Assembly (NCBI GenBank): GCA_016124315.1
Contig: WGNW01000024.1
Location: 54,249-118,248 of the forward strand
Reading direction: 5' to 3'
Source: Alphaproteobacteria bacterium
GTDB taxonomy: Bacteria > Pseudomonadota > Alphaproteobacteria > SMXS01
Length of the DNA stretch: 64,000 nucleotides
Under the pieces are notes generated by a model. The model was given only the letters and a program-made list of their open reading frames with translations, made no database searches and was not told the DNA's origin. Of the stretch, positions 1 to 10,570 are shown in pieces. Made by a program: the position numbers and the translations under genes. Within the stretch, counting starts at the first letter, position 1. Every line of letters begins with the position of its first letter.

Positions 1-69
1 AGGCCGTAGGGGGCCTCCCCTGGGTTCTTCACCGCCGAGCGGTTCGCAATGACCGGAGGCTCTTGCCTG

Positions 70-891
70 CTACAGCCCCAGCGCCTGCAGCAGCGCGGCG
101 TCCACCATGCCGTTGCCCAGTCCCTTGTCGTGGCGGAAGCGGGTGATGGCGGCGGCGGTGCGTGGACCGATGATGCCGTCGGCGGCGCCCAGTTCGCGGT
201 AGCCCAGGGCCTGCAGGCGCCGCTGGATGGCCACCACGTCCGGCGCGTCCGGCTGCTCGTCCATCGGCACCGGCGCGCCCAGCACCCGGCGGACCTTGTC
301 GAACCAGGCCTTGCGGTCGGCCAGCCCGTTGATGCCGCCGTTGATCCGCCGGGTCACCGCCACGAAGTCGCCGGTGTCGCTCACCGTGTTGAGGTCCTTC
401 CAGCGCCAGAAGCCGCAGGCGACGGCCAGGGCGCGGTCGGGCGCGAAGGCGAGGTCGGGGTTGCCTTCCAGGTCGAGGCCGGCCTGTGCGCCGACGTTGC
501 GATAGCCGTCGCGGCCGGTGATCTGGATGTAGCCGCGGCCGCGGTAGCGCCAGCCGTCCCCCGAGGCCGAATTGCCGTTGCCCATGCGGTCGCAGTAGAC
601 CGTGTTGGCCAGCAGCTCCGGATTGCCGGCGCAGCGGTTGGCGAGCGCCATGTCGGTGAATCGGCTGGGCCAGACCTCGCGCAGCCGCTCGGCCCGGTAG
701 TTCATGTTCTCTTCCATGATGGTCAGCCCGCCGGACTCGTGGCCGATCTGCGCCAGGAAGTGTTGCAGCCGCAGCGGCTTGTCGGAGATTCCGTATTGGG
801 CAAACAGGCCGCCGTTCTGGGCGGCGAAGGCGTCCACGTGCTCGCGGGGCGCGCGTGGATAAAGCGCACGGACAATGTCGATCGACAGCAT
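70..891 (-). CDS. GH19 chitinase/endolysin-like protein with C-terminal peptidoglycan-binding domain
   Basis: 273-aa ORF; motifs FLAQIGHESGGL...NYRAERL, YRGRGYIQITGRDGY typical of glycoside hydrolase 19; C-terminal IQRRLQALGYRELGAADGIIGPRTAAAITRFR peptidoglycan-binding motif. Confidence 0.85.
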   Translation of the reverse strand: MLSIDIVRALYPRAPREHVDAFAAQNGGLFAQYGISDKPLRLQHFLAQIGHESGGLTIMEENMNYRAERLREVWPSRFTDMALANRCAGNPELLANTVYCDRMGNGNSASGDGWRYRGRGYIQITGRDGYRNVGAQAGLDLEGNPDLAFAPDRALAVACGFWRWKDLNTVSDTGDFVAVTRRINGGINGLADRKAWFDKVRRVLGAPVPMDEQPDAPDVVAIQRRLQALGYRELGAADGIIGPRTAAAITRFRHDKGLGNGMVDAALLQALGL

Positions 892-977
892 GGCTCCCCC
901 TCCACGCCCCCGCGCCCGTCGAATGCGCCGATTTTACCGCAGTTTCGGGCTCGTGTCGCCGCGAGTCTGGAGGCGGG

Positions 978-2867
978 TCAGCCGCTGAGGGCGGTATCCA
1001 GCTCCTCCTGGGCCCGGAGCCAGAGCTCCTCCTCCCGTTCCAGGGCCGCCTTGAGGTCGGCGAGCGACTTGCCGAGCCGTTCGATCTTCGCGGCATCGCC
1101 CGCCTCGTAGAGCTTGGGGTCGGCGAGGCCGGCCTCGGCCGCCGCCACGTCCTTCTCCAGCCTGCCGATGCGCTTCTCGTGCTCGCGCACCTTGGCGCGC
1201 AGCGGGATGGCGTCGTTGCGCTGGGCCTTGCTGGGGCCGGGCGCCCGCTTCGGCGCGGCCGCCTGTTCCTTGTCCTTGCGCGCGCTGCCCGGCTCCTTGC
1301 GGCCGCCGCGCTGGGACAGCAGCAGGTCCTTGTAGTCCTGCATGTCGCCATCGAACGGCGCCACCCGGCCGCCTTGCACCAGCCAGAGCTGGTCGGCCAC
1401 CGTCTCCACCAGATGCGGGTCGTGGCTGATCAGGATCACCGCGCCGGGATAGTCGTTGAGGGCATGCACCAGCGCCTCGCGGCTCTCGATGTCGAGATGG
1501 TTGGTGGGCTCGTCGAGGATGATGATGTGCGGCGCGTCGAGGGCGGCCAGCGTCATCAGCAGGCGCGCCTTCTGACCGCCCGACAGCTTCTCCACCGGGT
1601 TGAGCACGATGTCGGCGCCGATGCCGGCGGCGCCCAGCCGGGCGCGCAGCTGCGCCTGACCTTCGCCCGGCCGGTGGCGCATCAGGTGCTGCAGGGCGCT
1701 TTCGCCCTCGACCAGGTCGTCGAGCTGGTGCTGGGCGAAGAAGCCGATACGCAGCTTGGACGACTTGGTGACCTTGCCGTCCATCGGCGCCAGCCGGCCG
1801 GCCAGCAGCTTGGCGAAGGTGGACTTGCCCTCGCCGTTGGCGCCCAACAGGGCGATGCGGTCATCCTGGTCGAGCCGCAGGGTGATGTTCTTCAGCACCG
1901 CCCTTCCGTCGTAGCCGGCGCTGGCGTTCTCGAAGGTCACCAGGGGCGGCGGCAATTCCTCGGGCGGCGGGAAGTGGAACGGCGCCACGGCATTCTCGGT
2001 GATGCCGGCGATCGGCTGCATCCGCTCCAGCATCTTGACGCGCGACTGGGCCTGCCTCGCCTTCGATGCCTTGGCCTTGAAGCGGTCGACGAAGCTCTGG
2101 ATGTGGGCGCGCTGGGCGTCCTGCTTGCGCTTCATCGCCTGCTGGTGCTCCAGCTTCATGCGCCGCTCGCTGTCGAACTGGTCGTAGCTGCCGGTGTAGT
2201 AGGCCAGCTTGCGCCCGCTCAGGTGCAGGATGCCGGTCACCGCCCGGTTCAGCAGCTCCCGGTCATGGGAGATGATCAGCGCGGTGTGCGGATAGCGGGC
2301 GATGAAGCTCTCCAGCCAGACGGTGCCTTCCAGGTCCAGGTAGTTGGTGGGCTCGTCGAGCAGCAGCAGGTCGGGCTGGGCGAACAGCACCGCCGCCAGC
2401 GCCACGCGCATGCGCCAGCCGCCGGAGAATTCGTGGCACGGCCGCTGCTGCGCCTCGGCGTCGAAGCCGAGGCCGGCCAGGATCGAGCCGGCGCGCGCCT
2501 CGGCGGAATGGGCGTCGATGTCGGCGAGGCGGATCTGGATCTCGGCGATGCGGTTGGGCTCGGTCGCCGTCTCGGCCTCGGCGAGCAGGGCGGCCCGCTC
2601 GGTGTCGGCCGCCAGCACCGTCTCGATCAGGCTGTCATCGGAGGCGGGCGCCTCCTGGGCCACCCCGCCGATGGTGAAGTTGCGCGGCACCTCGATCTCG
2701 CCCTCCTCCAGGGCCAGCTCGCCGCGGATCAGGCGGAACAGCGTGGTCTTGCCCGTGCCGTTGCGCCCGACCATGCCGACCTTGTGGCCGGTCGGGATGA
2801 CCGCCGAGGCCTGCTCGAACAGCGGTTGGCCCGCCATGGTGAAGGTGATGTTTCGGATCGCCAGCAT
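978..2867 (-). CDS. ABC-F family ATPase (YheS/Uup-like, tandem ABC domains)
   Basis: 629 aa; two Walker A motifs (GRNGTGKTT, GANGEGKST), two LSGGQ-type signatures, no transmembrane domain. Confidence 0.93.
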   Translation of the reverse strand: MLAIRNITFTMAGQPLFEQASAVIPTGHKVGMVGRNGTGKTTLFRLIRGELALEEGEIEVPRNFTIGGVAQEAPASDDSLIETVLAADTERAALLAEAETATEPNRIAEIQIRLADIDAHSAEARAGSILAGLGFDAEAQQRPCHEFSGGWRMRVALAAVLFAQPDLLLLDEPTNYLDLEGTVWLESFIARYPHTALIISHDRELLNRAVTGILHLSGRKLAYYTGSYDQFDSERRMKLEHQQAMKRKQDAQRAHIQSFVDRFKAKASKARQAQSRVKMLERMQPIAGITENAVAPFHFPPPEELPPPLVTFENASAGYDGRAVLKNITLRLDQDDRIALLGANGEGKSTFAKLLAGRLAPMDGKVTKSSKLRIGFFAQHQLDDLVEGESALQHLMRHRPGEGQAQLRARLGAAGIGADIVLNPVEKLSGGQKARLLMTLAALDAPHIIILDEPTNHLDIESREALVHALNDYPGAVILISHDPHLVETVADQLWLVQGGRVAPFDGDMQDYKDLLLSQRGGRKEPGSARKDKEQAAAPKRAPGPSKAQRNDAIPLRAKVREHEKRIGRLEKDVAAAEAGLADPKLYEAGDAAKIERLGKSLADLKAALEREEELWLRAQEELDTALSG

Positions 2868-2928
2868 GGCGCGAACAAGTGGCGGCTCGGCCGGCGTGTG
2901 TCAATGTCCGCCTGAGCGGGACCCGGAG

Positions 2929-2964
2929 AAAAAAAGAGAGCCCGACCGGTGCGGTCGGACCCCC
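2929..2964 (-). terminator. Intrinsic terminator/attenuator in the 5' leader of the ABC-F gene
   Basis: Minus strand GGGGGTCCGACC-GCACC-GGTCGGGCTCTC-TTTTTTT: 12-bp stem (with G-U pairs), 5-nt loop, U7; lies 62 nt upstream of the ABC-F start with no upstream minus-strand gene to terminate. Confidence 0.7.
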
Positions 2965-2967
2965 AGT

Positions 2968-3048
2968 TCACCGCCTGTCGGAAGTATCGGGAGAGGGCAA
3001 AGGACACCTGGCAGGCCAGCGTTCCCGCCGCGACGGAGTTACCGTCAT
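2968..3048 (-). CDS. Candidate leader peptide (MTVTPSRRERWPARCPLPSPDTSDRR)
   Basis: ATG with GAAGGG about 9 nt upstream; TGA ends 3 nt before the terminator stem. Confidence 0.35.
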   Translation of the reverse strand: MTVTPSRRERWPARCPLPSPDTSDRR

Positions 3049-3297
3049 CAATGGGTGCCCTTCGACGGGCCACGACAAGAATGTAGGCTCCCGATAATCG
3101 TCCGCAAGGCCGGAAAGTTTAATAGAAACAATAAATTAGAAGTATATTGGCCCTTGAATTCGGCGCATTTGGTTATAATTTGGGAGCGCATCGCGAGGCC
3201 CGCCTCGCGCAATCCACCATGTGGCCATGCCTGCGGTCAGGACTCGGGCCCGGACGGGAAAGTGCACCATGCTGACAGTACGGCCGTATATACGCTG

Positions 3298-4950
3298 ATG
3301 GTGCAGACCTTCCTCAGGCGCCAGCGGGCGCGTTACGGCCCGCTTCTTGTGGGCAGCATACTCTTCTTCGTGCTGCTCGGCGGCGGCTTCTACCTGGCGG
3401 ATGTCGGGCGCAAGATCCAGCACAACAACGAGGTGGATCACGTGGCGCAGCGGTTCCTCACCGCCGTGGTGGACAGCGAGACCGGCATGCGCGGCTACGT
3501 CATCACCGGCGACGAGGCGTTCCTCGGGCCCTATCGCAGCGGGGTCGGGGACACCAATGCCCTGCTGTCGCAACTGCTGGCGCTGATTCCCGACAAGGTG
3601 GGCGAGCACTTCGACGCAAGCGGCCTGGTCCGGCTCGTGGCCAAGCGCCAGGACACCTTGGCCGAGGCGATCGAATTGCGACGGGATGCGGGGACCGAGG
3701 CGGCCGAGAACTACATCAAGACCGGCCAGGGCCGCTTCCTGATGGACGAGATCCGCAAGCAGGTCGCGGACGTCTCGGCGCGGGTGGACGAGCAGAGCGA
3801 CCGACTCGGCCGGCGGCTCACCTTCTACCTCACGGTCATCGTGCCGCTGGTCGGCGGGCTGACGCTGCTGCTCCTGCTGCTGGCGCTGGCCCAGACCCGG
3901 GCCATGAAACGCACCCTGCGGGCGGCGCTTGCCGCCGAGTCGAGGGCCGAACTGCAGGGGCGCCAGCTGGCGGCCCTGTCGGACATGGCGGACGAGCTCC
4001 ACGCTGCCGCCGACCGCAAGGAGACCTACGCCATCATCAGCCATCACGGTGCCCGGCTGCTGCCGGGGGTGACGGCGGTGCTGTCGGTCTACAACCATTC
4101 CCGCGACCAGCTGCGCCTGGCTGCCCGGTGGGGCGAGGCCTCGCCCTCCAAGGATACGTTCTCGCCCACGGAATGCTGGGCGATCCGCCGCGGCCGTCCG
4201 CAGCTCAGCGAAACCGCCGGTAGCGTCCAGTGCACGCACGTGGTTCCCGACACGGCGGCGCTGTGCGTGCCGATCAGTGCCCGCGGACAGACGGTCGGCC
4301 TGCTGACGTTGAGCGGTGTGCCGGCCGCCGAGCTGGAGGAGGGCGGCGCGGTGCACCGGGTCGCGGCGACCCTGTGCGAGCAGGTGGCGCTGGCGCTGGT
4401 GAACCTGGACCTGCGCGAGCGGCTGGAGAACCAGGCGCTGCGGGATACGCTCACCAACCTCTACAACCGCCGCTACCTGGAGGAGGCCTCGGAGCGGGAG
4501 CTGAGCCGCGCCGACCGGCTGGACTCGGCGCTCAGCATCCTGGCCATCGACATCGACCACTTCAAGCGGTTCAACGACCAGCACGGTCACGCCGCCGGCG
4601 ACGAGGTGCTGAAGCGGGTGAGCGGCCTGCTGGCCGATCTGTGCCGCGCGACCGACCTGGTCTGCCGGCTGGGCGGCGAGGAACTCCTCATCATGCTGCC
4701 CGACACGGACCTGGACGGGGCGGTGGCCATCGCCGAGAAGCTGCGCGGCGACGTGAGCCGGCTGCGCATCCGCTGGCACAGCGGCGAATTGCCGCCGGTG
4801 ACCATCTCCGTTGGCGTCGCGTCCTTCCCCGAGCATGCGCGGAAGTTCGCCCTTCTCCAGAGCCTCGCCGACGAGGCGCTGTACGAAGCGAAGGGCGGCG
4901 GGCGAAACCGGGTGGTGGTCTGGCGTCGGCAGGAGCGCGATTCGGCTTGA
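3298..4950 (+). CDS. Diguanylate cyclase with CHASE3-like, GAF and GGDEF domains
   Basis: Two TM segments flanking a CHASE3-like region (DSETGMRGYVITGDEAFLGPY), RLGGEELLIMLP (GGDEF variant GGEEL) and SVGVASFPEH. Confidence 0.88.
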   Translation: MVQTFLRRQRARYGPLLVGSILFFVLLGGGFYLADVGRKIQHNNEVDHVAQRFLTAVVDSETGMRGYVITGDEAFLGPYRSGVGDTNALLSQLLALIPDKVGEHFDASGLVRLVAKRQDTLAEAIELRRDAGTEAAENYIKTGQGRFLMDEIRKQVADVSARVDEQSDRLGRRLTFYLTVIVPLVGGLTLLLLLLALAQTRAMKRTLRAALAAESRAELQGRQLAALSDMADELHAAADRKETYAIISHHGARLLPGVTAVLSVYNHSRDQLRLAARWGEASPSKDTFSPTECWAIRRGRPQLSETAGSVQCTHVVPDTAALCVPISARGQTVGLLTLSGVPAAELEEGGAVHRVAATLCEQVALALVNLDLRERLENQALRDTLTNLYNRRYLEEASERELSRADRLDSALSILAIDIDHFKRFNDQHGHAAGDEVLKRVSGLLADLCRATDLVCRLGGEELLIMLPDTDLDGAVAIAEKLRGDVSRLRIRWHSGELPPVTISVGVASFPEHARKFALLQSLADEALYEAKGGGRNRVVVWRRQERDSA

Positions 4951-5005
4951 GTTGCCGGCCCGCCGTCTCCTACTGTTTGGGCTCATCATGTGCAGGGGAA
5001 GACAG

Positions 5006-5557
5006 ATGACGGCATCCATCTACGACATTCCGGTCCGCAAGATCGACGGCAAGGACGCCAGCCTGGGCGACTACAGCGGCTCCGTGCTGCTGGTGGTCAA
5101 TGTCGCCTCCAAGTGCGGCCTGACGCCCCAGTACGAGGGCCTCGAGCAGGTCTACAAGGCCTATCGCGACAAGGGATTCGAAGTGCTGGGCTTCCCGGCC
5201 AACAACTTCGCCGGCCAGGAGCCGGGCAGCGACGCGGAGATCCAGAGCTTCTGCACCACCAACTTCAGCGTCGACTTTCCGATGTTCTCGAAGATCAGTG
5301 TGGCCGGCGAGGACCGGCATCCGCTCTACAAGGAGTTGATCGCCGCCCATCCGCAGCGCACCGCCAAGCCCGACAGCGCGCTGAAGAAGATCCTCGACGA
5401 GCGGGGCCTCAGCCCCAAGAGCGAGACCGACGTGATGTGGAACTTCGAGAAGTTCCTGATCAGCCGCGACGGCAAGGTGGTGGGCCGGTTCGCGCCCGAC
5501 ATCTCGCCCGACGATCCGGCGCTCACCGGCGCCATCGAGAAGGAACTCGCGGCCTGA
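5006..5557 (+). CDS. Glutathione peroxidase
   Basis: VNVASKCGLTPQYEGLE, GFPANNFAGQEPG, WNFEKFLI motifs. Confidence 0.93.
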   Translation: MTASIYDIPVRKIDGKDASLGDYSGSVLLVVNVASKCGLTPQYEGLEQVYKAYRDKGFEVLGFPANNFAGQEPGSDAEIQSFCTTNFSVDFPMFSKISVAGEDRHPLYKELIAAHPQRTAKPDSALKKILDERGLSPKSETDVMWNFEKFLISRDGKVVGRFAPDISPDDPALTGAIEKELAA

Positions 5558-5582
5558 GTCCGCAGCGACGGGACGCGGCGTC

Positions 5583-6791
5583 GTGGATATCGAGCCGTTC
5601 CGGATCGCCATTCCGGACGAGGCGATCGAGGATGTCCGCCGCCGCCTGAAGGCGACGCGCTGGCCGGAGGACTTCGCCAACGACCACTGGCGCTACGGCA
5701 CCAGCACGGCCTATCTCCGGTCGCTGGTCGACTACTGGATCGAGGAATACGACTGGCGCGCGGCTGAGGCGGAGATCAACCGCTTCGCCCATTTCCGCAC
5801 CGAGATCGACGGTGTTCCCGTCCACTTCCTGCGCGAGCCGGGCAAGGGGCCGGCCCCCGTTCCGTTGATCATCAGCCACGGCTGGCCCTGGTGCTTCTGG
5901 GACATGCGCAAGGTGATCGCGCCGCTGGCCGACCCGGCCTCCCATGGCGGCGACCCGGCCGATGCCTTCGAGGTGATCGTGCCGTCGCTGCCGGGCTTCG
6001 GCTTCTCGACGCCGCTGCGCGTGCCCGGCATCAACTGGTGGCGCACCGCCGACCTGTGGGACGCGCTGATGACTAAGGGTCTCGGCCATGCCCGCTACGG
6101 CGCCAGCGGCGGCGACTGGGGCGCGCTGGTGACCGCCCAGCTCGGCCACAAATACGCCGCCAACCTCAAGGCCGTGCACATGATGCACGCCATCCCCATG
6201 ACCCTGTTCAACAACGAGCGGCCGTGGGACATCACCGGCGGCGCGCTGGTGCCGGCGTCGGTCCGCGGCGAGCTGCGCGAAGCCGTCCACGCCCGGCAGC
6301 GGCGCATTGCCAGCCACGTGGCGGTCCACGTGCTCGATCCGCAGACGCTCGCCAATGCGCTCAACGACTCGCCGGCCGGCCTGCTGTCCTGGCTGGTGGA
6401 GCGGCGGCGCGCCTGGGGCGACACCAGAGGCGACGTGGAGAGCCGCTTCACCCGCGAGCACCTGATCACCACGACCATGATCTACTGGCTGACCGGCAGC
6501 TTCGGCACCTCGGCGCGCTATTACGCCGAGGCGGCCCATAATCCCTGGAAGCCGTCCCACGACCGGATGCCGGTGGTGGAGGCGCCGACGGGATTCACCT
6601 TCCTGGGCGGCGAGGCGCCGCCGGGCGTCGTCGATCCGGCGCAAGCGTTCCGCGAGAGCGAGCAGGCGGCGGTCTACAATCTGCGCCAGGTGACGTCGCA
6701 TCCCGTGGGCGGTCATTTCGGCCACTACGAGGAGCCGGAGGCCGTGGTCGACGCGATCCGAACATTGTTCCGCGGCCTGCGGCCGATATGA
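5583..6791 (+). CDS. Epoxide hydrolase (EHN domain, alpha/beta hydrolase)
   Basis: N-terminal EHN-like region, HGWPWCFWDM, GASGGDWGA nucleophile region. Confidence 0.88.
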   Translation: MDIEPFRIAIPDEAIEDVRRRLKATRWPEDFANDHWRYGTSTAYLRSLVDYWIEEYDWRAAEAEINRFAHFRTEIDGVPVHFLREPGKGPAPVPLIISHGWPWCFWDMRKVIAPLADPASHGGDPADAFEVIVPSLPGFGFSTPLRVPGINWWRTADLWDALMTKGLGHARYGASGGDWGALVTAQLGHKYAANLKAVHMMHAIPMTLFNNERPWDITGGALVPASVRGELREAVHARQRRIASHVAVHVLDPQTLANALNDSPAGLLSWLVERRRAWGDTRGDVESRFTREHLITTTMIYWLTGSFGTSARYYAEAAHNPWKPSHDRMPVVEAPTGFTFLGGEAPPGVVDPAQAFRESEQAAVYNLRQVTSHPVGGHFGHYEEPEAVVDAIRTLFRGLRPI

Positions 6792-6824
6792 TGGACCGTC
6801 ACCGATAGGGCGCCTCGGGCGCCG

Positions 6825-7556
6825 ATGATGTGGAACCATGACGGTCGGGAGGGGGTCATCGCAAGCAAGAAGAAGCGCGGCCTCGGCCGCCGGATCGTCC
6901 GCCTGCTGGCCGGCATCGTGCTCGCCGTCCTGCTGGTGCCCGTCGCCCTGATCCTGGTTTACCGGGTCGTGCCGCCGCCGGTCACGCCGCTGATGCTGAT
7001 CCGTTCGGCCGATGGCTACGGCATCCGCAAGCAGTGGACCGGCCTCGACCGCATCTCGCCCGCCCTGCAGCGCGCCGTGATCGCCTCGGAGGACGCCAAG
7101 TTCTGCGAGCACAACGGCTTCGACTGGGCATCGCTGGAAGATTCCGTGGACGATCTCGAGGAAGGCAAGCGGGCGCGCGGCGCGAGCACCATTTCCATGC
7201 AGACGGCCAAGAACCTGTTCCTGTGGCCGGCCCGCTCCTTCGTGCGCAAGGGCGCCGAGGCCTACATCACCATGTGGCTTGAACTGCTGTGGCCCAAGCA
7301 GCGCATCCTCGAGGTCTACCTGAACATCATCGAATGGGGTAAGGGGATTTACGGCGCGCAGACGGCGGCCGAGACCTATTTCGGCATTCCCGCCGCCGGG
7401 CTGAACAGCCGGCAGGCGGCGCTGATGGCGGTGGCGCTGCCGACGCCGCGCAAGAGCAATCCCGGCCGCCCGTCGTCCTACCTGTCGTCGCGTGCGGGCG
7501 TCATCCAGGGACGCATGGGCTCCGTGCCGTTCGGCCGGAGCGGCGTCTGCCCTTGA
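6825..7556 (+). CDS. mtgA: Monofunctional biosynthetic peptidoglycan transglycosylase
   Basis: [54 protein letters not shown] (GT51). Confidence 0.92.
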   Translation: MMWNHDGREGVIASKKKRGLGRRIVRLLAGIVLAVLLVPVALILVYRVVPPPVTPLMLIRSADGYGIRKQWTGLDRISPALQRAVIASEDAKFCEHNGFDWASLEDSVDDLEEGKRARGASTISMQTAKNLFLWPARSFVRKGAEAYITMWLELLWPKQRILEVYLNIIEWGKGIYGAQTAAETYFGIPAAGLNSRQAALMAVALPTPRKSNPGRPSSYLSSRAGVIQGRMGSVPFGRSGVCP

Positions 7557-7566
7557 GGAGATCGTC

Positions 7567-9066
7567 GTGAGCCCTCTGAAACCGGACGCCATCTTCCTCG
7601 GCAAGGGGCAGCAGCCCCAGTATCTCAGCCTCCGGCGCGCCAATCGCCACGGCCTGATCGCGGGCGCGACGGACACCGGCAAGACCGTCTCGCTGCAGAT
7701 TCTGGCCGAGGGGTTCTCCCGCGCCGGCGTCCCGGTGTTCATGGCCGACGCCAAGGGCGACCTGTCGGGCATGAGTCAGGCCGGGGTCGCCAGGGACTTC
7801 CTGCTGGAGCGGGCCTCGCGCATCGGGCTGGACGACTACCAGTTCGCGCCGGTCCCGGTGGTCTACTGGGACCTGTTCGGGCAGCAGGGACACCCGGTGC
7901 GCGCCACCATCTCCGAGCTGGGGCCGCTGCTGCTCGGCCGCATGCTGGGGCTCAACGACGTGCAGGAAGGCGTGCTCAACATCGCCTTCCGGGTCGCCGA
8001 CGAGCAGGGCCTGCTGCTGCTCGACTTGAAGGACCTGCGGGCGATGCTGGCTCACGTCGCCGAGCACGCGGCAGAGCTGGGCCAGGAATATGGCAATGTC
8101 TCCAAGGCATCCGTGGGCGCGATCCAGCGGGCGCTGCTCAGCCTGGAGAGCGAGGGCGCGCAAGGGTTCTTCGGCGAGCCGGCGCTCGACCTGCACGACT
8201 TCATCGCCCGGACGCCGCAGGGCGCGGGCACCGTCAATATCCTGGCGGCCGAACGGCTGATCCAATCGCCGCGGACCTACGCCACGTTCCTGCTGTGGCT
8301 GCTTTCCGAACTGTTCGAGGCGTTGCCGGAAGTGGGCGATCCGGACAAGCCGGTGCTGGTGTTCTTCTTCGATGAGGCGCACCTGATGTTCACCGATACG
8401 CCCAAGGCGCTGGTGGACAAGGTGGTGCAGGTGGTGCGCCTGGTGCGCTCCAAGGGCGTCGGCGTCTATTTCGTCACCCAGAGCCCCGACGACATCCCGG
8501 AGGACGTGCTCGGCCAGCTCGGCAACCGCATCCAGCATGCGCTGCGGGCGTTCACGCCGCGCGACGCGGCGGCGGTCCGGACGGCGGCGCAGACGTTCCG
8601 GCCCAATCCCGCCTTTGACACGGCGCAGGCGATCACCGAGCTCGGCGTCGGCGAGGCGCTGGTCTCAACCCTGGACGAGAAGGGCATTCCCACGGTCGTC
8701 GACCGGACGCTGATCCGGCCGCCGCAGTCGCGGCTCGGGCCCGCCACGCCCGCCGAACGCGGCGCGGCGATGGCGGCCAGTCCGGTCGCGGGGCGCTACG
8801 ACACGGTGCGTGACCGGGAATCGGCCTTCGAGATGCTGAGCCGCCGGGTCGCGCAACCGGCGGCGGCACCGCGGCCTGGTCCATGGGGCGACGAGACGCC
8901 GGAGCCCGCACCGAAGCCTGCCCGCGCCCACACCGTGCCCCGTTCCGCCGGCCGGCAGCGTCAGGGCGTGGGCGAGACGCTCGCCAAGTCGGTGGCGTCG
9001 ACCATTGGCCGAGAGCTGGGGCGGGCGCTGATGCGGGGCCTGCTCGGTTCGGTGAGGCGGCGTTAG
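7567..9066 (+). CDS. HerA-like helicase (DUF853) ATPase
   Basis: [53 protein letters not shown] start after GGAG. Confidence 0.88.
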   Translation: MSPLKPDAIFLGKGQQPQYLSLRRANRHGLIAGATDTGKTVSLQILAEGFSRAGVPVFMADAKGDLSGMSQAGVARDFLLERASRIGLDDYQFAPVPVVYWDLFGQQGHPVRATISELGPLLLGRMLGLNDVQEGVLNIAFRVADEQGLLLLDLKDLRAMLAHVAEHAAELGQEYGNVSKASVGAIQRALLSLESEGAQGFFGEPALDLHDFIARTPQGAGTVNILAAERLIQSPRTYATFLLWLLSELFEALPEVGDPDKPVLVFFFDEAHLMFTDTPKALVDKVVQVVRLVRSKGVGVYFVTQSPDDIPEDVLGQLGNRIQHALRAFTPRDAAAVRTAAQTFRPNPAFDTAQAITELGVGEALVSTLDEKGIPTVVDRTLIRPPQSRLGPATPAERGAAMAASPVAGRYDTVRDRESAFEMLSRRVAQPAAAPRPGPWGDETPEPAPKPARAHTVPRSAGRQRQGVGETLAKSVASTIGRELGRALMRGLLGSVRRR

Positions 9067-9067
9067 G

Positions 9068-10459
9068 TCAGGCGGCGCCGGCGCGGGCCTTCAGGCTGTG
9101 GCCGGCCAGGGTGCGGCCCAGGTCCCACACCGCGCCCGGCACCCGCTGGCTGTCGGCGATGGCGGCCTCGAAACTCCTGCGGATCCAGTTCCGGTCGGTC
9201 TCGTCGATCACCAGCGGCGGCAGCAGCTTGATCACGTTCAGGCCGTCGCCCGCCACTTGGGAGAGGACGTGGTGGTCCTTCATCAGCGGGACGGTGATGA
9301 GCTGGCAGAACAGGCCCTTGCGCGCCTGCTCCAGCAGCGCCCAGGCGGCCTTCAGCTTCATGGAGTTCGGCCGGCCGAATTCGAGGCCGATCATCAGGCC
9401 CTTGCCGCGCACCTCCTTGACGAACTCGTAGCGGCCGATGAAGGACCGCAGATCGGCCATGATCTCGTCGCCCATGCGGGCGGCGCGCTCGACCAGCCTT
9501 TCCTCTTCGATCACGTCGAGGGTCGCCATGCCCGCGGCCATGGCCATGTCGTTCTTGGCGAAGGTCGAGCCGTGCACGACGGCCCGGTCCATCCGGTCGA
9601 AAATCTTGTCGTAGATCCACTTCCGGGTCGCCACGGCGCCGACGGGAACGAAGCCGCCCGACAGGGCCTTGGCGAGCAGCACCATGTCCGGGACGACGCC
9701 CCAGTGCTCGACGGCGAGGAACCGGCCGGTCCGGCCGAGCCCGGTCTGGATCTCGTCGGCGACGAAAAGGGCGCCGTGCTTCTGGCAGAGCCGCGCCGCT
9801 TCGGGCAGATAGGCGTCGGACGGCACGTTGACGCCCTTGCCCTGGATCGGCTCGACGATGAAAGCGGCCACGTCGCCACGGGATAGTTCCGCCTCCAGCC
9901 GTTCGAGATCGTCGAACGGGACGGCGTTGCAGCCCGGCAGCAGCGGCTCGAAGCCGTTGCGGTACTGGGCGTCGCCATTAAGCGACAAGGCGCCGTAGGT
10001 CAGGCCGTGGAAAGCGTGCTCGCAGAACAGGATGCGGGAGCGCCTCGTGGCGGCGCGGGCAAACTTGATGGCGGCTTCCACCGCCTCGGTGCCGGAATTG
10101 CAGAAGAACACCTTCTCCATGCCGGGCATCAGGCCGACCAGCCGTTCCGCGAGTTGGCCGGCGAGCAGCGAGACATCCATCTGCACCAGGTTGGGAAGCT
10201 CGGCCTGCAGCACGTGCTGCAGCGCGGCGATCACCCGCGGATGGTTGCGGCCGACCGCGAACGTGCCGAAGCCGCTCAGCAGATCAAGATAGGCCAGACC
10301 CTCCTGATCGTAGAGATACTGGCCGACGCCGCGAACATAGTTGCGGTCGAACCCGATGGTCCGAAGTACCTTGACGAGTTGCGTGTTGAGGTATTTGTCG
10401 TGGAGCGCATACTTGTCCGGCTCGCTGTCTGGCGACAGCGCCGCAAGGTTGAGCGACAT
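9068..10459 (-). CDS. Class-III pyridoxal-phosphate aminotransferase
   Basis: [49 protein letters not shown]. Confidence 0.88.
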   Translation of the reverse strand: MSLNLAALSPDSEPDKYALHDKYLNTQLVKVLRTIGFDRNYVRGVGQYLYDQEGLAYLDLLSGFGTFAVGRNHPRVIAALQHVLQAELPNLVQMDVSLLAGQLAERLVGLMPGMEKVFFCNSGTEAVEAAIKFARAATRRSRILFCEHAFHGLTYGALSLNGDAQYRNGFEPLLPGCNAVPFDDLERLEAELSRGDVAAFIVEPIQGKGVNVPSDAYLPEAARLCQKHGALFVADEIQTGLGRTGRFLAVEHWGVVPDMVLLAKALSGGFVPVGAVATRKWIYDKIFDRMDRAVVHGSTFAKNDMAMAAGMATLDVIEEERLVERAARMGDEIMADLRSFIGRYEFVKEVRGKGLMIGLEFGRPNSMKLKAAWALLEQARKGLFCQLITVPLMKDHHVLSQVAGDGLNVIKLLPPLVIDETDRNWIRRSFEAAIADSQRVPGAVWDLGRTLAGHSLKARAGAA

Positions 10460-10570
10460 TTACCAAGTTCCTTCCCGCGTGTAACACTTCCCCGATTGCG
10501 GTCTTTAGCACGGCGGACGGCGGAGAACTGCAAGAATCTCGCAACAAGGAAGGATAACCCGCAAAAATGC

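Noticed and set aside
3154-3179. Sigma70 promoter TTGAAT-N14-TATAAT before the GGDEF gene
   Set aside because: The -10 is perfect but 14-bp spacing is too short; not listed as a feature.
10181-10300. Other GGAAC/GTTCC occurrences as EcfG promoters
   Set aside because: No CGTT at 16-17 nt spacing and mostly inside coding sequence.
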